This document shows positions 1 through 10,032 of a DNA stretch of 64,000 bases, piece by piece. Numbering within the stretch: the first letter of the stretch is position 1; every line of letters begins with the position of its first letter. The DNA lies in contig CM043965.1 of the NCBI GenBank assembly GCA_014529385.2, positions 67,143,690 through 67,207,689 of the forward strand. The letters run 5' to 3'. Below the pieces are notes generated by a model. That model had not been told where the DNA came from and ran no database searches. It was given only the letters and a program-made list of their open reading frames with translations. The position numbers and the translations under genes are program-made. The DNA is from Adiantum capillus-veneris (Eukaryota > Streptophyta > Polypodiopsida > Polypodiales > Pteridaceae).

Positions 1-94
1 ACTCCACCATGTCATTTTAGCCACCCTTATGATTGCATTAGTTACGATGCAATGAATGTATCACAAAGACCGAGGCAAGCTCAACCATCCCTAT

Positions 95-134
95 GACACG
101 TGTCCTGGTTGGGTGAGTCCGTAGCTATATAAAT
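95..134 (+). promoter_or_regulatory. G-box and TATA promoter upstream of the small gene
   Basis: GACACGTGTC at 95-104 is a perfect palindrome containing the G-box core CACGTG, the type of site bound by plant bZIP and bHLH factors. TATATAAAT follows at 126-134. The order G-box, TATA, then ATG about 50 bases later is a normal compact plant promoter. An LTR promoter could look the same, and no second copy is present in this window. Confidence 0.5.
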
Positions 135-183
135 CACCTTGATTGCACACTCTAAAACTCGCTCACATCTACACAACGGAGGT

Positions 184-429
184 ATGGAGGACAAGAAGAG
201 AGGAAAGGCGAAGTTTTTCCAAAAGATGATGGCAGAAATGAAGGAGGTCGAGAAAACGCTAGGTGAGGCAAAAACAATTCGAAAGGAGCTAAAGAAGAAA
301 AACAAAGGAAACCAGAAGGCGAAGGCCGAGGAAAACAGCACTGCAAAGACCGAGGACAAGAAACCACCAAAAGGAGGAAGAAGAATTACTGAAATGGAAA
401 AACAAGATAGTGCATCAATAACCTCTTAG
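184..429 (+). CDS. Unidentified small Lys/Glu-rich protein, 81 residues
   Basis: The open frame runs from the first ATG downstream of the TATA box at 126-134 to TAG at 427-429. A longer reading from 139 needs a TTG start and is less likely. The product is hydrophilic, with alternating Lys/Arg and Glu over about residues 1-65 and predicted helical, possibly coiled-coil, character. No cysteines, membrane segment or signal peptide are visible. I do not recognise a family. AT-rich sequence after the stop could supply polyadenylation signals. The promoter context argues for a real gene; the low-complexity composition and surrounding repeats argue for caution. Confidence 0.4.
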   Translation: MEDKKRGKAKFFQKMMAEMKEVEKTLGEAKTIRKELKKKNKGNQKAKAEENSTAKTEDKKPPKGGRRITEMEKQDSASITS

Positions 430-550
430 TGTTGTGTAATGGAGTCCTTGAAGATAATGCAAATGTTTTCATATCTTGTTCCTTTGTCTCTGTCTCTTTG
501 TTTCTTTTTTTGGTTACTGATTAATATAAAAGAAGAACTTTTATCAAAAT

Positions 551-683
551 GTGTCACACCACAATGCGAGTGGGAGGTTTTTGTCACGCCACAACACGAT
601 AGGGAGCTCTATCCATGATATGGGTGGTCCCTATCACGTTGTGACGAGACATCCAAATGTCACATCACAATGTGATAGGGAGG
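551..683. repeat. Cluster of three direct and one inverted about 24-bp repeats
   Basis: Direct copies of a motif close to GTCACAYCACAATGYGATAG lie at about 553-577, 583-606 and 659-683, with an inverted copy at about 629-645. The motif is partly self-complementary (TCACAN...TGTGA), so the cluster can fold into several hairpins. Function unknown. Confidence 0.55.
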
Positions 684-788
684 CGTATCCACGGTCTCTG
701 TCAAATTTTTGACTCCAAATTTTGACAATAGCTAGACAAGGTCATGCACAGGCTTTGTATTTTTTTTAGCAAATTCTGAGGTTGAGGT

Positions 789-808
789 ATATGGATCGCA
801 ATCCAAGT
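789..808. repeat. GGATCG palindrome, copy 1 (degenerate)
   Basis: Degenerate copy of the palindrome seen perfectly at 6874-6893: TATGGATCGCAATCCAAGT-like. With Cop1 removed it lies 286 bases from copy 2, close to the 284-285 spacing of the Gyp2 palindromes. Confidence 0.6.
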
Positions 809-956
809 TCAACTAGATTTGGACTTAATCTCTGGGGAGCTTGTTACACTCTATGTCCACAAGCTATAACTCAGATATTTTTGGATTTGAAACTGTTTTG
901 ATAGGTCAAATGCCCAACTCTAGGTTTGCACTGCGAAGTTCAATCTGTCACCTGTT

Positions 957-1178
957 TATTGGAATTAGGGCTGCAAGAAAACACACACAACTTGGAGAAG
1001 ATGAAGGAAGCTCAAGGCACACAAGAGAGTGTATTAATTAGTGTGAAATGGCAAGATAGATAGCCCTAGAATGATGGGCGTATATATAATGCATGGGGGA
1101 AAAAACCTCCTAGAAAGAAAAAATGCCCCGACGGTTAAGTGTGTTTACACACATCAATACCACATGTATATGGTAAAA
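957..1178 (-). repeat. Cop1 3' LTR
   Basis: About 220 bp, matching 5800-6020 along its length. The expected TGTTGG terminus reads TATTGG here. The inner end has decayed from GGTAACA to GGTAAAA. Confidence 0.88.
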
Positions 1179-1190
1179 AATCCCCTTGGA
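1179..1190 (-). other. Cop1 polypurine tract
   Basis: The minus strand reads CCAAGGGGA just before the 3' LTR, the position and composition of the plus-strand primer. Confidence 0.5.
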
Positions 1191-1249
1191 GTGATGCAGT
1201 GAACGAGAGCTGGCACATAGAGTAAAGGAAAGTGCCATGCCTTGAGGAC

Positions 1250-2730
1250 ATGATCAGTCCACAAAGGAGAGTAAGCCCAAAGCTTTGCGGAAAGCTTCAA
1301 ACTTCTCATGAGACAATGCTTTGTGAAAAGATATGAAAGGTTGTCCTGTGTTGGCACATAAGCCAAGCTGATCTCTCCTACTGAGAGCCTCTCCCTAACA
1401 TAGTGGTAATACACCTCAATGTACTTTCTGTGAGCATGAAAAACTGGGTTCCTCGCAACTGCCAATGCGCTCTGACTATCAATGTAGATAGTGTTGGGAG
1501 TGTCCTGTCCAACACCCAAATCATCCATAAGGCGTCTGAGCCATACATACTCAATCGTACTTGTGAAGAATGTCCTATACTCAACCTCACAACTAGAAGT
1601 GGCCACAGTAGGTTTCTTCTTGCTCAACCATGATATACATGAACTACTAAGCACGAAACAAAAACCACTTGTGGACACTCGCGTGTCAAAACAATCAGCC
1701 CCAACTTGAGTCCAAAAAAGCATGTAATTCTGGCGGCACTAATCCCCCCTTGGAATAAAACAAGCCAAGATGTAAAGTGCCACTCAAGTAGTGGAAAATC
1801 CTCTTGAAAGCCTGCCAATGCTTAGACCCTTGGCTATGTATAAATCTGCTGGCCAGTGAGACTGCAAATTGAATATCCGGCCTCATGTTGCATACATAAA
1901 TGAGGCATCCAACAATATTTTGGTAAAGAGTGACGTCTGCTAGATCACCAGTATCATGAAGACTCCATTTCAAACCTATTTCCATGGGAGTGGCAATAGG
2001 TTTGCAGTCCTGAAGTCCAAACTTACATAGCAATGTCTTTATGTAACTTTTTTGACACAAGGAAATACCACCATCACACTGCTTAAACTGTATACTAAAG
2101 TAATGATGCAACATACCCAAATATTTCATCTTGAAAGTAGCATTCAAATCATCCTTGAATTCAACAATATGCCTCTCATTTGGTCCAGTGATCAGCAAAT
2201 CATCTACATAAAGAACCACAATGAGAAGTACATCACCCTCACACTTTACATACAATGTGCTTTCTGTTGGACTGTTACGAAAGCCTCGTTTGACCAGATA
2301 AGTGTCAGCCTTCTCATACCAAGCAGGAGGAGTTTGCTTCAACCCATACAAAGATTTGGTACATATTCACACCTTATCCTCTTGTCCTTTCTTGACAAAA
2401 TCATGAGGCTGTGTTACATAAACTTCCTCAAATATGTCACCATTCAAGAAAGCAGTAACAATGTCTGATTGATGTACATACCAACCAAAATGAGCTGCCA
2501 ATGCACGTAGAAAATTCACAGTAGTAATACGACAAGTGAGAGCAAAAATCTCTTCATAATCTATGCCTTTTTACTGTGCATAACCCTTTGCAACAAGTCA
2601 AGCCTTATAGCAATCAATCTCACCATCTGGCTTGCGTTTCAACTTGTAAACCCACTTTGTACCAATGGCCTTTTTTCCAAGAGGCAAATTACATAAATTC
2701 CATGTGTCATTTTCTATAGGTGCATCATAT
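1250..2730 (-). pseudogene. Cop1 reverse transcriptase and RNase H (broken)
   Basis: RT is recognised by YGLKQ near 2340, the catalytic YVDDLLITG near 2205 and the IRYL-like copia motifs that follow. RNase H covers about 1720-1290, with the STSGF, SSCEVEY, IYIDSQSALA and HRKYIEV motifs typical of copia. The RT N-terminal part (about 2344-2730) continues the alignment but contains stops, for example after the KGYAQ motif, and there is a frameshift between RT and RNase H near 1700. Dead copy; domain identity is clear. Confidence 0.85.
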
Positions 2731-2899
2731 TCTGATTGCAGTCATCCAATTTTCTGAATTTTGTGCTTTATCAAAAGATAGAGGTTCCTCAACATCATGT
2801 AAGCTAGACACAACCAAAGCATAACAATCTAATGCATAAGATGCATGGCGAGAACCTGAACAAGTACAACTAGACAAAGGTGCATCCAATTACTGTCAC

Positions 2900-4400
2900 A
2901 CAAAATATGCACCAGTCATTTAGGCATACCTCTAGCTTGCTCATTCTCAGCCCTTTCCTCATCAAGTACATCATGTACATCTACACTAGTGGTGATATAG
3001 GTTTTACACTTGCCTCCTTGGAATTTGTTTGTACTTCCACCACTGAAAAGAGGCAACAAAGTGTCATAAATGTCATGTGAGCTTACATTACTGTCTCTAG
3101 TACATGACAACAAGGGATGAACATAATCTTCCACAAAAGCAACATCCCGTGAAACCAGAATACACTTTGTTTGTGGATGATACAACCTGTAACCTTTGCT
3201 TTTATCACTATAACCAACAAAAATACATTTGACATCCTTATCATCCAATTTTCTGCGTTGTGTTTGTGGCACCAAAGCATATGCCAAACAACCACAAACA
3301 CGCATGTGCTCAATAGAAGGCTTTCTATCATGCCATGCTTCATATGGAGTAATAGACAACAAAGCTTCTTAGTACATAAGTGGCACACTGATGGCCTCAA
3401 GCCAAAAAGAATGCGGCAAAGCTTGACTTTTGACCATACATCATGCCATTTCCGTAAGTGACCTATTTTTCCTTTCAGAACACCATTTTGCTGAGGTGTA
3501 TAAGGCACTGTACAATGGTGATTTATCCCACAACTAGCCAAAACTGCATTAAATTCATGAGACATATACTCCCCCCCTCGATCGAAACGGACGATGCCTA
3601 TAGTACATTTCGAGACATTTTCAGCCATAGCCAGAATTTGTTTGAAGCACATAAATACTTTGGACTTCGCTTTAAGCAGATACACCCATGCATGCTTGGA
3701 GTGATCATCAATAGAAGTCACAAAGTACAGGTAATTGCCCAAGGATGGAGTTTGCATGGGCCCACAAACATCACTATGCACAAGCTGCAACCTGCATGTG
3801 GCCCTAATAGAACCATCCTTTGGAAATTTTGAACGCTGCATCTTACCCAAAATATAGCCTTCACAAACATGTTTGAGAGGTGCTTCAAGAGGCGGCAAAA
3901 AAGCAACCATATCAAATTTCTGCAAACGGAGCAAACTAGCAAAATCTAGATAACCAAAGCGTGCATGCCAAAGTTTTGCATCTAAAATAGCGTTTGAATC
4001 CAAAACTACATTTGCAAAAATTTTGCCCACACTTTTCATACAAATTGAGCTTATATAGCCCACATCATAAAATGCCAGATGCAATAATTTCATCACCAAA
4101 ATTGAGATCATGTACTATACATCCGTCATCCACAAATTTGACTACAAGACCAAGTTTAGTAAGTGCAGATACAGACAAAAGATTCTTCTTGATCCCAGGT
4201 ACATAAAATGCATCAAGTGTGAAAGAACTACCATTTGCAGCAGTAAGCACAATCTTTCCAACTCCCTGAACCAGATAAGAGGCATTGTTGGCACAAGTAT
4301 CTAAATTCTCGTGAGGGATAGACTCAAGAGAGGTAAACAAATCATGATGTGAGGTAATGTGCTTTGTAGCACCACTGTCAAAATACTACACATGTGAATC
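2900..4400 (-). pseudogene. Cop1 protease and integrase (broken)
   Basis: Protease begins with YFDSGATKH near 4370, followed by the CANNASY and LLSVSAL blocks. Integrase shows HSDVCGP near 3750 and RFDRGGEY near 3580 as the two catalytic Asp contexts. The third block reads QQNGVLKGK where the family has Glu after NGV, so the catalytic Glu is lost. The integrase C-terminal part (about 3362-2916) is in another frame and keeps the IFVGYSDKSKGYRLY motif. Several frame breaks. Confidence 0.82.
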
Positions 4401-4584
4401 TGCAACAAAAGTGACATGCATGCATCATGGGCAACGGGATTATAGGTACACCCTGCACTAAAAGCCCATTCTGCATCAACATCAACATCACCGTCTCCTT
4501 TCATAGAAGACTCAACAATTGCTGCATTTGTAGTGGAACCAACATTTGCAGTGGAACCACCCTCTTTCTTCTTAGCCTCTTTGG

Positions 4585-5446
4585 CCCTCAACGTAGGACA
4601 CTACTTGATCAAGTGATCATTAACTTTACAATAATGGCAACGCATCCTTATCTCTAGAATTTCCAGACAAATTGCTTCCATCAGAAGCATTAGGAACATG
4701 TAATTTTCCACTCACAGAAGAACCATAAGAAGTGGCTCCATTGTTGTTACCACCCTTTCTTTGAGCAACAATAAAAGCCTATTCAATTGCACGCTGTCTA
4801 TAGTCTTGTTTTTTCTAGAAAGTGACTCTTGCAACAACTATGTGCACAATGTATCAAACTTGACAACTCAGGATTTCCTTGGGTCATGAGTCTCCAAGTA
4901 CTAGCAAAAGTCTGGTAAGAGTCCGACAAGGCATCAAGAACGGTCTACACAAGGGAATTGTTTGAAATGACTTCACCTGCAGAAATAAGTTGCTCATTGA
5001 TATCCTTGACACCAGCAAGGAAAGTGTCCAAATCATCTTCCTCATGCATAATCTTTGACTTTAGCTCTTTATGCTGCAATGCAATTTTTGCCTCATTGCG
5101 GCTTGCATAAAGACCAATCAGAATATCTCAAGCCTGTTTTGTAGATTTTCTGAGCCTGCACAATCAACGCATGAGCCTGCGCATCCTTTACATGCCAACG
5201 AGCTTGTTTTGTCTTAGGCAAGGCAAAAACTCTAACAACAACAATCCTTGCAGCAAGACCTGCAACATCCTTAACATTGCATATATCCTCAGAACCAGGA
5301 CGTACATCAATGCCCTGCACAATATTCCAGATGCCCTTTGACACAAGAACATGTTGCATTATGTACGCCCACATAGGGTAATTGTCCCCATTCAATCTGT
5401 TCTCAACATCAAATATCTTGAACACATCTGTGTTGTTGTCAGCCAT
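4585..5446 (-). pseudogene. Cop1 gag (broken)
   Basis: Starts at ATG 5446 with MADNN and the GDNYPMWAYIMQHVL block of copia Gag. The frame is open to near 5093, then continues with stops. A CCHC zinc knuckle remains near 4640-4600 (CHYCKVNDHLIK then a stop codon before the last Cys). The same start and leader are found in Cop3, which supports the ATG. Confidence 0.8.
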
Positions 5447-5780
5447 GGTAAATGCTGCACCTGATGTGAAAACTGCCCGAAAAGAGGAGAAACAAAGCGG
5501 GAACAACCCATGCTATATAGCACAAACCATAGAAGACTGTAAGCGACTTGTTATGCAGAAAATGGCACTGACAAAAAATGACAAAATAGCATGTGTAGTA
5601 CTGCCTGTAGAGTAAACGAAGGCAAAAATGAGCCCGAATCAAAAATCCGGGCAAGTTAAGCTCTTTGAGCACAATTGAAATTTTTGTTGACCTGCAAACA
5701 CTCGCCATAGCTCACAAAAATTGAAGAAAGTGAGCAGGTGTATGCTGGAGTTGCTGGGGTGACTAAGCCCGAGAGGATGC

Positions 5781-5797
5781 AACCTGCTCTGAGACCA
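5781..5797 (-). other. Cop1 primer-binding site (initiator tRNA-Met)
   Basis: The minus strand reads TGGTCTCAGAGCAGGTT two bases inside the 5' LTR. This is one base from the usual TGGTATCAGAGC that pairs with plant initiator tRNA-Met. It is not a tRNA gene. Confidence 0.75.
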
Positions 5798-5799
5798 AT

Positions 5800-6020
5800 C
5801 GTTGGAATTAGGGTTGCAAAAAAACACACACAGCTTGGAGAAGATGAAAGAAGTTCAAGGCACACAGTAGAGAGTGTATTACTTAGTGTGCAATGGAAAG
5901 ATAGATAGCCCTAGAATGATGGGTGTATATACAATGCACGAGGGTAAAAACCTCATAGAAAAAATGCCCCGACGGTCTTAAGTGTGTTCCACACATTACT
6001 ACCACATGTATATGGTAACA
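5800..6020 (-). repeat. Cop1 5' LTR
   Basis: About 221 bp, starting CGTTGG (decayed TGTTGG) and ending GGTAACA. It aligns with 957-1178 through shared blocks such as the AGATAGATAGCCCTAGAATG segment. Confidence 0.88.
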
Positions 6021-6143
6021 CTGTTTTACTACCTTTTCATCCAAATTTGATGATTTTTTTTTCCAAAATCGTACTTGGGGATATGTTTCCCTACATATGC
6101 ACTATAGATCTAGAAAATTTCAGATCAAGCTATCACCATGGGT

Positions 6144-6163
6144 ACATGGATCACGATCCATGT
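6144..6163. repeat. GGATCG palindrome, copy 2
   Basis: ACATGGATCACGATCCATGT: one central mismatch from a perfect palindrome. It is 271 bases before copy 3. Confidence 0.75.
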
Positions 6164-6414
6164 TTGGAGGCCAAATTGACTTTTCTTAGTACCATGAATC
6201 AACATGATTACTAGATACTATGGTGTCAAAACATTTTTGGATTTGGACCTCTGGATTGAAAATTAGGTCAATTTTGACACTTGCTTAGATTCTTGGTAAT
6301 TTTGGAATTTTGACTAGGGTTTTGATACCCAAATTCAGTTTTGAAAAGACCACTAGACTCCTTGTGACCTACTCTAGCTATGGTGCAAATCTGGTCTTAG
6401 TCTGTGAAAAAGGA

Positions 6415-6434
6415 TCATGGATCACGATCCACGT
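6415..6434. repeat. GGATCG palindrome, copy 3
   Basis: TCATGGATCACGATCCACGT: palindromic core kept, ends diverged. Confidence 0.7.
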
Positions 6435-6873
6435 ACCTTTGTGGTTGGATGTAATGAAACTTGACACACAACTTGGCCTTTCTCCCCTGATGCCAGCTAT
6501 ATGGTTTTTGTGTGGTTTGGACTAGATTAAGTCAACCAAAAGTCAATCCCTATGTCTGTTTTGGTTGTTATCCACTTCGAAGTGTTTTTGGTTTTTTAGA
6601 CCCACTTTTTTGCATGAAATTTGGTCAGTTGGTGGGCCTATGCCCTATGGGTGCCAAGGCCCACTTTTTTTAAAAAAAAATTGGATCACAAGATCTCAAG
6701 CTATGCCCAATATGTGTTTGGAATCCTTGTTTTTACTGTTTCTTATTTTTTTGCCCTATTTCTTGATTTGAGTGAGTTTTCTGTGTCAATTTCTCACCAA
6801 AAGTGTGTATTTAATGATATGGAACCACACTAGACCCAATGGTAGCAGCTTCTGGTCAAACAGTCACAGGGGG

Positions 6874-6893
6874 ACATGGATCGCGATCCATGT
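6874..6893. repeat. GGATCG palindrome, copy 4 (perfect)
   Basis: ACATGGATCGCGATCCATGT is a perfect 20-bp palindrome. Its context GGGGACAT resembles that of the Gyp2 palindrome at 27200. Confidence 0.85.
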
Positions 6894-7902
6894 TCCTACA
6901 CCAAATGAGTTAAAAATTTTGGATTGACTCTTTTTTATTTGGTTATCTCTCTTTTGCACTTATTTTTGGATTTAGATTAGCTTTTAGGTCTCTACCATCA
7001 AAATTTTAGAGTAATGGTTGTTTTTGCCAAAATATGCTTTTTACCTAGATCTTTGTAGCCCAATTTGATGGTGTTGGTTTCTACTTACCCCTACTCCTAT
7101 GTGCTAAAAAGAAACAGGAAACAAAAAGAAACAAAATGGTAGTAAAGTAAAGTCAAAATGAAAAATGGTACAACACTGTGAAAGTATGAGAAAATCAAAG
7201 AATGAAGTGCTTTGGTTTTCTCACTCACAACTCTCTTTACATCTCAAGAATAGCTTTGACTAGCAAGTCCTTGACTTCTAGACTCTATCAAGCACTAAAT
7301 TTTATGTCTAGCTGCTTCACTGCTAAGGTGTAAATGGAATGGAAAGACAAATCTTTGGAAAAGAACCCTCTAAATACACACTAGGTCAGTCACCATCGAA
7401 GGACCATTCCTCAACAACAGGCCAATGTTAGCGGGTCACCGCGATCAGACATCTGTAGCATTGCTGTCTAGCACTGTTAAGTATGGAGCTTGATTCACCC
7501 CTTGTAATTTTCAGTCTCAAAGACGCACATTTGTAATGTCCTCATTATGAGGAGAAGCTATCGTGCATAAGAAAAATCACTCGTTGGAAAACCAAAAAAT
7601 TCACGCTTAGGTTCGTCAAAATATTATGGCATGACAATGGCCAAAAAGTGGTTGAAAAATAACCGGTTGGTTGGCCAATGGCAGTTGAAAGCCTTTGGCT
7701 AGTGACCAAATTCAATGGCCGGTGGACAAGTTTCAAGCGGACTTGTCTACGGCTATACATGGGCAAATGGACGATTTCTAGGTAGACTTGTCTTCTCAAA
7801 GGCGGCCACACATGGACGCATGGGAGAGTTCAACTTGGACTTGTCTACACAAGGGCAACTACACACGATTGTCTCTCTCTGAGAGAGGGCAACCCTTTTG
7901 GC

Positions 7903-7910
7903 CTATAAAA
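7903..7910 (+). promoter_or_regulatory. Cop2 LTR TATA box
   Basis: CTATAAAA within GGCCTATAAAAGGAGG, a strong TATA element about 330 bases before the LTR end, consistent with the U3/R border. Confidence 0.65.
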
Positions 7911-8108
7911 GGAGGCCTCTTCTACACACAAAACACATTGTAAAGCTGATGAAGCAAGGTGTGTGTGAGGTGGGGAGGGTGAAGTAAGGCGGGAATTCCA
8001 TTAAGGGTATAATCCCTTTGTAACCTACTTCAAGATTCAAGTGTAAAGCCATTGAGTGGCTGCTTTTCGATGGACGTAGCCCATATGGGTGAACCACGTA
8101 TATCATGT

Positions 8109-8109
<1 letters not shown>

Positions 8110-8155
<46 letters not shown>
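8110..8155. repeat. (TC)n microsatellite
   Basis: About 23 uninterrupted TC units in the transcribed part of the Cop2 LTR. Confidence 0.95.
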
Positions 8156-8158
<3 letters not shown>

Positions 8159-8239
8159 CTATTATCTCTCTTGTGTGTGAAAATTATCTCTCTCCATCAC
8201 TTTGGTTCCTGCTTAGCTATTCCTCTATTTCCTAACAAA

Positions 8240-8257
8240 TGATATTAGAGTGGGATT
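8240..8257 (+). other. Cop2 primer-binding site (decayed Met type)
   Basis: TGATATTAGAGTGGGATT, two bases after the LTR, resembles the initiator-Met primer site TGGTATCAGAGC with several changes. Confidence 0.55.
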
Positions 8258-8334
8258 TGCTCGTAGAGCTAAAATATCTTAAGGAAAGGATTCCTTGAAT
8301 TGAGTAGGAGTAATCACAGAGGAAGGTAAGCTAA

Positions 8335-9060
8335 AGATTGAGAAGTTCAATGACAAAAACTACCAACACTGGAAGATGCAGATTGAAAGACTACCTCTAC
8401 CAAAAGGATCTTTATTTGCCACTAGGCGGCCTTGCAAAGAAGGCCACAACGTTGGTAGATGAAATATGGATTGTCCTTAACTGCAAGGTGTTAGGAACAA
8501 TCTGGCTTTGCTTGGCATCAACGGTGGCCTTCAACATTTCAAAGATGAAGACCAACCACACAGAGGACTTGATGAAGCCGCTTGAGTACAAGAAACCATA
8601 ATCATCCAATAAGGTATTTCTCGTGAAGCGTTTGTTATCTAAAACTGACAAAAAGTGGTGTGGTTGTAGAACTCTTGAATGACTTCAACACCAACATAAG
8701 TCAACTTCAATTGGTGAGGGTCAGTTTTGACAAAGAAGTGCGAGCTCTTCTTATACTATCATCTTTAACAAATAGCTGGGGCAGCCTTGTGATGGCTGTA
8801 AGTAACTTTGTCTCTAACACAAAGTTTGATGATGTTGTGGGTGTTCTCCTAAGCAAGGAAATGCAAAGGAGAAGCACAAGTGAATCATCAAGTGCTACAC
8901 TGTTAGTAGAAACAAGGGAAAGATTGAAGGAGAGGTTCAAAAATCAAAAGGGTTGTGATCGCTTAAGGCGAAGCAAGTCACGCACAAACTCAATTCTCGA
9001 ATGTTGGAACTATGACAAGAAGGGCCATGTCAAGAAGGATTGATGGTCCAAGAAGAAGAT
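8335..9060 (+). pseudogene. Cop2 gag (broken)
   Basis: The N-terminal block KFNDKNYQHWKMQIE begins near 8339, followed by a frame change into the YLYQKDLYLPLGG block. The middle part (8660-9043) is open, with the LLILSSLTNSW and SKEMQRR blocks of copia Gag. The zinc knuckle CWNYDKKGHVKKD ends at a TGA where the last Cys should be (9041-9043). Confidence 0.8.
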
Positions 9061-9084
9061 GGAGCCAGAGTCTCAAGACAACAA

Positions 9085-9545
9085 GCTAATATTGGAGGCC
9101 AATGAGATTACACCAAGGTAATTATGCAATTGTATACTTGGGAAATGATGACGCTTGTGAAATTGTTGGCAAAGGTACAATCTGTGTCAAAAGTGAAGAC
9201 AAAAATGAATGGAAGCTTAGAGATGTTAAGCATGTTCCCTCTCTTTGCAAAAATTTGATCTCCACAGGTCAATTAGATTATGAAGGTCACAACATTGCAT
9301 TTGGAAACAAACATTTGAAGATCTCACAGGTGGTTGCCAAAGGAGAAAAGGTTGGTACACTTTACTTGTGTACTGTCAGCATGCAGTCTTCAACTTGTTC
9401 AATAGTTACAAAAGTCAACAATAACAGTGTGGCATTATTAGCTTGGGCATATAAGTGCCAAAGGAATGCAAATCTTTCAATCAAAGAAGTTTCTGCCATC
9501 TTTGAAAGAAGTGGACTTAGAGTTATGTTTTATAGTAGTTTTGCA
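9085..9545 (+). pseudogene. Cop2 protease C-terminal part and pre-integrase remnant
   Basis: GNYAIVYLGNDDACEIVGKG and VKHVPSLCKNLISTGQL are the C-terminal half of a copia protease. The catalytic Asp-Ser-Gly block that should come first is absent: sequence jumps from the gag tail to the flap region, so about 100 bp appear deleted. A frame-shifted remnant of the LGH-S-KGM pre-integrase motif follows near 9450. Confidence 0.75.
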
Positions 9546-9690
9546 ACGACCGCCAAGTGTGGACGCCCACACGTGAATGGGTCAAACTCTTATAAAAGGT
9601 CCATTTGACCTAAAAAATCTCATTCTTTGAGGTGCAAGCTAAGAAGTTATCTTGCTCCATCTCTATCTCCTTCCCTTTGTGTGCTCACAT

Positions 9691-9804
<114 letters not shown>

Positions 9805-10032
9805 GATTGAACATTGCGGTGGCATCAACGATAGCAAGGCGATTAAGCGCAACATCGGCGGCAGTTCCTTCGTCTTTGCAGCACCCTTCACGACGGAAGC
9901 ATTGAGCGGTGAGTGACACACCATTGTTTATTTAAGCTTGCTAGGACTGTCTAGTTGTGTGCTTACAGCCCTTTGAGGCTAGCACACAGTGCACAAGCAA
10001 GTTCCCAACCTCCGACATGTGCGGCAAAGCTC

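Larger units (their letters stand above)
1..956. other. Left part of older host segment
   Basis: This stretch continues at 6026 after the Cop1 insertion, as the matching CTGTT duplications at 952-956 and 6021-6025 show. It holds the small gene at 184-429, the repeat cluster at 551-683 and one palindrome copy at 789-808. Positions 684-951 are AT-rich and show nothing else. The palindrome and its spacing suggest the segment is the noncoding part of another gypsy-like element related to Gyp2, but no coding remnant proves it. Confidence 0.5.
957..6020 (-). mobile_element. Cop1: complete but decayed Ty1/copia retrotransposon
   Basis: Ordered on the minus strand: 5' LTR (5800-6020), primer-binding site, gag, protease, integrase, RT, RNase H, PPT, 3' LTR (957-1178). 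The order protease-integrase-RT-RNase H defines Ty1/copia. A perfect 5-bp target duplication CTGTT flanks it (952-956 and 6021-6025). The reading frames carry several stops and frameshifts, so the copy is not autonomous. A second copy of this family, Cop3, lies on the plus strand at 10033-11561. Confidence 0.9.
6026..7581. other. Right part of older host segment, noncoding
   Basis: AT-rich sequence without credible coding potential. It carries palindrome copies 2 to 4. From about 7380 to Cop2 the composition becomes more balanced and I recognise nothing. Short open frames here are broken by stops and match no motif I know. Confidence 0.5.
7582..8237 (+). repeat. Cop2 5' LTR
   Basis: About 656 bp. 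The left end is inferred from CGTTGGAAAACC (decayed TGTTGG) and the right end is CCTAACA next to the primer site. It contains a TATA box (7903-7910) and a CT tract (8110-8155). No second LTR is present to confirm the left border. Confidence 0.6.
7582..9545 (+). mobile_element. Cop2: 5' part of a Ty1/copia retrotransposon
   Basis: Contains a 5' LTR, a Met-type primer site, gag and the end of protease with a GAG-pre-integrase remnant. Integrase, RT, RNase H and the 3' LTR are absent. The family differs from Cop1: its Gag opens with KFNDKNYQHWKMQIE. The right break is near 9545, where promoter-like sequence follows. Confidence 0.75.
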
